In this document: piece by piece, positions 62,800 through 64,000 of the stretch
Layout of the letters: each line of letters begins with the position of its first letter
How positions within the stretch are numbered: the stretch's first letter is position 1
Assembly: GCA_049890195.1 (NCBI GenBank)
Contig: JBMHBY010000004.1
Location: 1-64,000 of the forward strand
From: JAYQKL01 sp049890195
Lineage (GTDB): Bacteria > Pseudomonadota > Alphaproteobacteria > RS24
Reading direction: 5' to 3'
Length of the DNA stretch: 64,000 nt
Position numbers and translations under genes: made by a program
The notes under the pieces: model-generated
What the model was told of the DNA's origin: nothing
What the model saw: the letters and a program-made list of their open reading frames with translations, nothing else
Database searches by the model: none

Positions 62800-62820
62800 A
62801 TGGGGATATGTTGCCCCCAT
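62800..62820. promoter_or_regulatory. Inverted repeat between divergent Rieske and SDR genes
   Basis: ATGGGG (62800-62805) and CCCCAT (62815-62820) are perfect 6-base arms around a 9-base centre. The 188-base gap is AT-rich and carries no gene. The repeat lies 34 bases before the Rieske start and may be an operator or a leader hairpin. Confidence 0.35.
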
Positions 62821-62954
62821 AAAAGATTAAAAAAAACTATCCTAATATCCAAGTCTCAAAACCTATCATAAAAACCATTTTCGCCGCGTGTCAGAACTCT
62901 GTAATGTTGAAGCGTATTGAGCCTGTTTCGGCTTTATTTTCTCTGGAGGGTCTT

Positions 62955-63734
62955 ATGGGGAAATTGGAAAACAAGGTTGCTGTGATCACCGGCGGAACAT
63001 CGGGAATCGGCGCCGGCACCGTCGCCAAATTTGTCGAAGAGGGGGCGCAGGTTGTCTTTACCGGTTCGAATGAGGAAAAGGCGGCTCAAGTGTGCGGCAA
63101 GACGGGTGCGCGGTTTGTCAAGCATCAGGTCCAGGATGAGGCCGGTTGGACGCGCTTGATGGACAGCGTTCGCGAGGAACATGGGCGGCTCGACATCATG
63201 TTCGCCAATGCCGGTACAGAAATGGGCGACGCCAGTGTTGAAGAGATTGCGCTGGAGGATTGGAAGCGCCTTCTGGACATCAACCTGACCGGCATGATGC
63301 TCAGCGCGCAAATGGCAGTGCGTGCCATGCGGGACAATCCTGGTGGCGCGACCGGCAGCATCATCATGAACAGTTCCATGAACGCCTTTATCCCGATGGG
63401 CAATTATGTCACTTATTCCACCACCAAAGGGGCGCTGATTGCGTTGGCCAAATCCGTTGCCATGCATTGTGCCAATCAGGGCCTGCAAATCCGCTGCAAC
63501 TCCATTCATCCTGGCGTTGTAGAGACGGAAATGATCACCAACCTGATTGACGGCGCCGATGATCCGGCCGCAGCACGGGCGGGGTATGAGTCGATGGCAC
63601 CGTTGAAGCGCATGGCAACCGTGGCGGAAGTGGCCGGCCTTGTGACCTATCTGGCGTCTGATGAGGCGGCCTTCATCAGCGGTGCTGAGTATAAAATGGA
63701 CGGGGCCACCACGTCCGGCATGATGGGGTTGTAG
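62955..63734 (+). CDS. Short-chain dehydrogenase/reductase
   Basis: This 259-residue SDR has TGGTSGIG, FANAG and catalytic YSTTK. The ATG at 62955 was chosen because it follows TGGAGGG. It is divergent from the Rieske gene at 61360 and precedes another SDR by 4 bases. Likely a dehydrogenase for an oxygenated intermediate. Confidence 0.9.
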   Translation: MGKLENKVAVITGGTSGIGAGTVAKFVEEGAQVVFTGSNEEKAAQVCGKTGARFVKHQVQDEAGWTRLMDSVREEHGRLDIMFANAGTEMGDASVEEIALEDWKRLLDINLTGMMLSAQMAVRAMRDNPGGATGSIIMNSSMNAFIPMGNYVTYSTTKGALIALAKSVAMHCANQGLQIRCNSIHPGVVETEMITNLIDGADDPAAARAGYESMAPLKRMATVAEVAGLVTYLASDEAAFISGAEYKMDGATTSGMMGL

Positions 63735-63738
63735 GGCC

Positions 63739-64000
63739 ATGAGTACGCCTGCCTCTGATTTGCAAGGACGGGTTGCGCTTGTCACCGGTGGATTGCGTGG
63801 TATCGGCCTGGCCATCGCCGACAAGCTGCAGGTTTTGGGGTGTGTTGTATATTGCACCGACATCGAGCCCGATGACAAAGCCGCCGCGCTGCTCGGTGCA
63901 GCTGCCGACAGGCTGAATTACATCCAAGCCGATGTCTCCTCGGAGGAGGACTGGCAGGCCGCCATCGCGCAGATCAAGGACGCTCATGGTCGCCTTGACA
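63739..64000 (+). CDS. Short-chain dehydrogenase/reductase, N-terminal part
   Basis: The first 87 residues of an SDR run off the window. The cofactor motif TGGLRGIG and an acidic CTDIEPDD after the second strand are visible, the latter suggesting NAD. It begins 4 bases after the previous SDR, so the two are cotranscribed. The catalytic region lies outside the window. Confidence 0.85.
   Translation, partial: MSTPASDLQGRVALVTGGLRGIGLAIADKLQVLGCVVYCTDIEPDDKAAALLGAAADRLNYIQADVSSEEDWQAAIAQIKDAHGRLD

Noticed and set aside
30565..62844. TATCCTA seen upstream of the TonB receptor (30565), the ligase (44731) and an SDR (62838)
   Set aside because: Seven bases with different surroundings and no matching -35 spacing. 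TATCC is also the complement of common ribosome-site bases, so chance is likely.
62920..62940. Small hairpin AGCC/GGCT followed by a T-rich run before the SDR at 62955
   Set aside because: A 4-bp stem is too weak for a terminator or attenuator.

Overview
The window is a dense catabolic island from a Gram-negative bacterium. A TonB-dependent receptor with a signal peptide establishes the outer membrane, and gene style suggests Proteobacteria (Alphaproteobacteria favoured, not proven). About 60 protein genes are packed with almost no spare DNA and no gap over 300 bases. I saw no tRNA, rRNA, CRISPR array, transposase or integrase.

Region 1 (1-11500, + strand) is a phenol/catechol meta-cleavage operon: the end of dmpL, then dmpM, N, O, P (multicomponent phenol hydroxylase), dmpQ (ferredoxin), dmpB (catechol 2,3-dioxygenase), dmpC, E, F, G, H, D and a glutathione S-transferase. 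It takes phenols to pyruvate and acetyl-CoA. No gene for the 4-oxalocrotonate tautomerase dmpI lies in the window.

Region 2 (11524-30501) is a mosaic of short, alternately oriented units: Rieske oxygenase alpha subunits, SDR and MDR oxidoreductases, SnoaL/NTF2-fold and ABM-type small proteins, a P450, a membrane-anchored formylglycine-generating enzyme, an acyl-CoA ligase and a GST. Region 3 (30689-41540) starts with the TonB receptor and holds an HMG-CoA-synthase-like/OB protein with a thiolase, an enoyl-CoA-reductase-like SDR and a Rieske oxygenase. A divergent operon encodes a family III CoA-transferase, an acyl-CoA dehydrogenase and the only Rieske ferredoxin seen. Region 4 (41565-54556) adds a MaoC-like hydratase, an aldehyde dehydrogenase, another Rieske oxygenase, a second acyl-CoA ligase, three MDR reductases, three SDRs, a second acyl-CoA dehydrogenase and a tandem SnoaL pair. 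Region 5 (54602-64000) holds an acetoin-dehydrogenase-like E1alpha/E1beta/E2 complex transcribed behind a thiolase-like/OB pair of the retro-aldolase kind, a LuxR-type regulator without a luxI, a ThuA-like protein overlapping a Rieske oxygenase, and two SDRs.

Overall there are seven Rieske alpha subunits with no beta subunits, eleven SDRs, four MDRs, eight SnoaL/NTF2-fold domains, two acyl-CoA ligases, two acyl-CoA dehydrogenases and two thiolase/OB modules. My reading (inference) is that the island imports a hydrophobic polycyclic or side-chain-bearing compound through the TonB receptor, oxidises it repeatedly with single-subunit Rieske oxygenases and a P450, shortens side chains by CoA-dependent and retro-aldol steps, and drains phenolic fragments into the meta-cleavage operon. 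The substrate cannot be named from sequence alone.
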